10,080 nt of DNA, from the NCBI GenBank assembly GCA_003542275.1, contig DPKY01000193.1, positions 1-10,080 on the forward strand, written 5' to 3'. This DNA comes from Methylococcaceae bacterium. GTDB lineage: Bacteria; Pseudomonadota; Gammaproteobacteria; Methylococcales; Methylomonadaceae. The translations under genes and the position numbers were made by a program. The notes beneath the pieces are model-generated. The model had not been told where the DNA came from, searched no databases, and saw only the letters and a list, made by a program, of their open reading frames with translations. How positions within the stretch are numbered: the stretch's first letter is position 1; each line of letters starts with the position of its first letter. This document shows, in pieces, positions 8,272 to 10,080 of the stretch.

Positions 8272-8706
8272 ATGATATTAAAACTCACAGAAGTGACGGC
8301 GCAAGCAGGTGATTGTGATGACGAAGTCACACTGACGTACGAAGCGCGGCAAAAATCGCGTCTACGTAGTCAAACTGACAGTGGCAAAGAGATTGGTTTA
8401 TTTCTCCCTCGCGGGAAGGTATTGCGCCATGGCTTTATTTTAACTGGCTCAGATAATTACCGTATCCGAGTCAAATCTGCATCAGAGCATTTATCTGTTG
8501 TACGCACACAAGATGCGTGGCAATTTGCCCGTGCCTGTTATCACTTAGGCAATCGTCATGTGCCGTTACAAATTTTGGAGGGTGAATTACGTTTTTTAAC
8601 GGATTATGTACTTGATCAGATGATTGAAGGATTAGGCTTGCCTGTGTGCCATGCGTTTTTGCCTTTTGAACCAGAGCAGGGTGCTTATCATAGCCATGGT
8701 CACTGA
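8272..8706 (+). CDS. ureE: UreE, urease nickel metallochaperone (short His tail)
   Basis: Nickel-binding chaperone of 144 residues, acting as nickel donor in urease maturation, usually as a dimer. The N-terminal beta domain contains LTYEARQKSRLRSQTDSG and IGLFLPRGKVLRHGFIL; the C-terminal metal-binding domain has ACYHLGNRHVPLQI with H91 and H96, the latter at the position of the essential dimer-interface nickel ligand of Klebsiella UreE, and RFLTDYVLDQMIEGLG. The C terminus ends GAYHSHGH, with only three histidines (140, 142, 144), not the long His-rich tail of Klebsiella UreE, so nickel storage capacity is probably small. The start is 14 bases after ureC with only a weak AAGATGAG ahead of it; an ATG at 8267 is out of frame and stops at once. 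The 3' end overlaps ureF by 11 bases. Confidence 0.95.
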   Translation: MILKLTEVTAQAGDCDDEVTLTYEARQKSRLRSQTDSGKEIGLFLPRGKVLRHGFILTGSDNYRIRVKSASEHLSVVRTQDAWQFARACYHLGNRHVPLQILEGELRFLTDYVLDQMIEGLGLPVCHAFLPFEPEQGAYHSHGH

Positions 8707-9370
8707 TATCGCGCTTTTACGTTTGCTGCAACTTATCAGTCCTAGTTTGCCTATTGGTATGTATTGTTACTCTCAAGGCATTGAAATGGCTGTAGAAGAG
8801 GGTTTATGCACCAATGAAACACAAACCAGTGAATGGATTGAAGGCGTGATGGCACGCTGTCTTGCGTGTGTAGACTTACCTGTGTTTATTCGACTCTACA
8901 GCGCTTGGGAGAAGGATGATAATGAACAAATTATCCATTGGAGTCGTATTTTAACGGCCAGTCGAGAAACAGCAGAACTCCGCGCTGAAGATAGGCAAAC
9001 GGGACAGGCACTAGCAAGATTGCTTTATTCACTTGAGATTGAAAAAAGTGAAATTTGGATGCGTAGTACGGAGGCAACGTTAGTCAATATGTTTGCGTTA
9101 GCATCCGTTGCTTGGGGTGTTCCTGTGCGTGAAGCAGCAATAGGTTATTTGTGGAGTTGGTTAGAAAATCAAGTGCTATGTGCAGTAAAGTTAGTGCCAT
9201 TAGGTCAAGTTTCAGGGCAAAGATTATTAGTTCAACTCGCTGAGAGTATTCCTGAATTAGTCGCGCGTTCATTTGTTATCAATGATGAGGATATTGGTGG
9301 TAGCACATTTGGTTTTGCCTTAATGAGCAGTCGACATGAAAGGCAATATTCACGGTTATTTCGTTCTTAA
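8696..9370 (+). CDS. ureF: UreF, urease accessory protein
   Basis: Urease activation factor, 224 residues from the ATG at 8696, matching the usual 220-230. It bridges UreD and UreG in the activation complex and is thought to couple GTP hydrolysis to correct nickel insertion. Family features: LLRLLQLISPSLPIGMYCYSQGIE (the P-[IV]-G-x-[FY]-x-YSQG motif, ~10-30), TASRETAELRAEDRQTGQAL (~86-106), VAWGVPVREAA, the helix WSWLENQVLCAVKLVPLGQ (~152-170), and the closing SRHERQYSRLFRS. The frame stays open upstream to 8651, but starting there would overlap ureE by 56 bases and add 15 residues unlike UreF; 8696 gives an 11-base overlap consistent with coupling. No strong Shine-Dalgarno is visible, which also points to coupling with ureE. 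Confidence 0.95.
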   Translation: MVTDIALLRLLQLISPSLPIGMYCYSQGIEMAVEEGLCTNETQTSEWIEGVMARCLACVDLPVFIRLYSAWEKDDNEQIIHWSRILTASRETAELRAEDRQTGQALARLLYSLEIEKSEIWMRSTEATLVNMFALASVAWGVPVREAAIGYLWSWLENQVLCAVKLVPLGQVSGQRLLVQLAESIPELVARSFVINDEDIGGSTFGFALMSSRHERQYSRLFRS

Positions 9371-9399
9371 ACATATAACAATTTTATTAAAGAGAATTT

Positions 9400-10014
9400 A
9401 TGAATACAAAAAAACACGTTTTACGTTTAGGTGTTGGTGGGCCTGTTGGGTCAGGAAAAACGGCTTTAATTGATGCGCTATGTAAAACAATGCGCAATGA
9501 TTTTGAAATCGCTGTTGTGACCAATGATATTTATACTAAGGAAGATCAACAGTTTTTGATTCGTAGTGAAGCGCTGCCTCAAGAGCGTATAATCGGTGTT
9601 GAAACGGGTGGATGTCCACACACGGCTATTCGTGAAGACGCATCAATGAATCTTGCCGCAGTAGACGAGTTAATTTCTCGTTTTGATTCCCTAGATTTTA
9701 TTATAGTGGAAAGTGGTGGCGATAATTTGAGCGCGACATTTAGTCCAGAATTGGCTGATTTTACCCTATATGTTATTGATGTCTCTGCTGGTGATAAAAT
9801 TCCGCGTAAAGGAGGCCCAGGAATTACGCGTTCAGATTTGCTTATTATTAATAAAATAGATTTAGCTCCTCATGTTGGTGCATCTCTTGAGGTGATGGAG
9901 CATGATGCAAAAAAAATGCGTGGTGAAAGACCTTTTGTGTTTACCAATTTAAAAACAAAACAAGGATTAAATGAAGTTGTCTCCTTTATTGTTTTTGCAG
10001 GTATGTTAACTTAG
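9400..10014 (+). CDS. ureG: UreG, urease accessory GTPase
   Basis: SIMIBI-class GTPase related to HypB, 204 residues, standard length. It carries nickel and hydrolyses GTP in the UreD-UreF-UreG complex to load urease. Motifs: P-loop GGPVGSGKT (13-21), [12 protein letters not shown] (39-50), [16 protein letters not shown] (67-82) with the nickel-binding C72-P-H74, ESGGDNL (104-110), [14 protein letters not shown], and the guanine-specificity motif NKID (151-154). The ATG at 9400 is preceded by AGAGAA at a short distance and by a 29-base AT-rich gap after ureF, the widest gap within the urease block. It is the last gene of the operon in this window and is complete (TAG stop). Confidence 0.98.
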   Translation: MNTKKHVLRLGVGGPVGSGKTALIDALCKTMRNDFEIAVVTNDIYTKEDQQFLIRSEALPQERIIGVETGGCPHTAIREDASMNLAAVDELISRFDSLDFIIVESGGDNLSATFSPELADFTLYVIDVSAGDKIPRKGGPGITRSDLLIINKIDLAPHVGASLEVMEHDAKKMRGERPFVFTNLKTKQGLNEVVSFIVFAGMLT

Positions 10015-10023
10015 TAAAATAAA

Positions 10024-10050
10024 GCATTCCTTGCTTGCAACAAGGAATGC
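10024..10050. terminator. Perfect 10-bp hairpin after ureG, terminator-like mainly for the minus strand
   Basis: GCATTCCTTG (10024-10033) pairs perfectly with CAAGGAATGC (10041-10050) around a 7-base loop, beginning nine bases after the ureG stop. Its position fits the end of the urt-ure operon. On the plus strand it is followed by GAATAATG, not a U-tract; on the minus strand it is followed by TTTATTTTAC, so it resembles an intrinsic terminator for a convergent gene lying to the right. It could serve both sides, with weaker action on the plus strand. Confidence 0.55.
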
Positions 10051-10080
10051 GAATAATGAAGATGCTTTATGTGTCTATTT

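Noticed and set aside
10056-10080. Possible start of a new plus-strand gene (ATG at 10056)
   Set aside because: Only eight codons are visible and the hairpin also fits a convergent-gene terminator, so it is noted under findings but not called as a gene.
1-10080. CRISPR arrays, tRNA/rRNA genes, insertion sequences, toxin-antitoxin or phage genes
   Set aside because: Read through both strands: coding sequence of the urt-ure cluster fills nearly all of the window, and no direct-repeat arrays, transposase frames or cloverleaf-like structures were seen.

Overview
The window holds one co-directional (+ strand) urea-nitrogen cluster: an ATP-driven urea importer (urtA, cut by the left edge, then urtB, urtC, urtD, urtE) followed directly by a complete nickel urease locus with its accessory genes (ureD, ureA, ureB, ureC, ureE, ureF, ureG). 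Every gene is recognisable from its protein sequence and all appear intact except the truncated urtA. The DNA is visibly AT-leaning (composition judged by eye, not counted). Separate alpha, beta and gamma urease subunits, the order ureDABC-EFG, and proteins ending in the usual urt/ure signatures suggest a low-to-moderate GC beta- or gammaproteobacterium. I cannot name the genus.

Layout. 2-622 is the C-terminal half of the periplasmic urea-binding protein UrtA. A gap of about 90 bases follows, the largest in the window, with an imperfect hairpin and a weak promoter-like sequence. 712-5092 encodes two membrane permeases (UrtB, UrtC) and two ATPases (UrtD, UrtE). 5108-10014 encodes UreD, the three structural subunits UreA/UreB/UreC, and UreE, UreF and UreG. 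Gaps elsewhere are 42 bases or less, and urtC/urtD, ureB/ureC and ureE/ureF overlap, so one long operon with translational coupling is the simplest reading. The last 66 bases hold a perfect 10-bp hairpin.

How it works together. UrtA captures urea in the periplasm, UrtB/UrtC carry it across the inner membrane powered by UrtD/UrtE, and cytoplasmic urease (UreABC) hydrolyses it to ammonia and CO2. UreD, UreF and UreG form the GTP-dependent activation complex, with UreE as nickel donor, that builds the two-nickel site on the carbamylated lysine of UreC. All active-site residues of UreC are present at the positions known from Klebsiella urease, so the enzyme should be functional. No nickel transporter and no regulator gene lie in the window.

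I found no undescribed system here. The points worth a second look are modest: a 28-residue insert in UrtE, the urtA-urtB intergenic hairpin, and the terminal hairpin, whose U-tract lies on the opposite strand.
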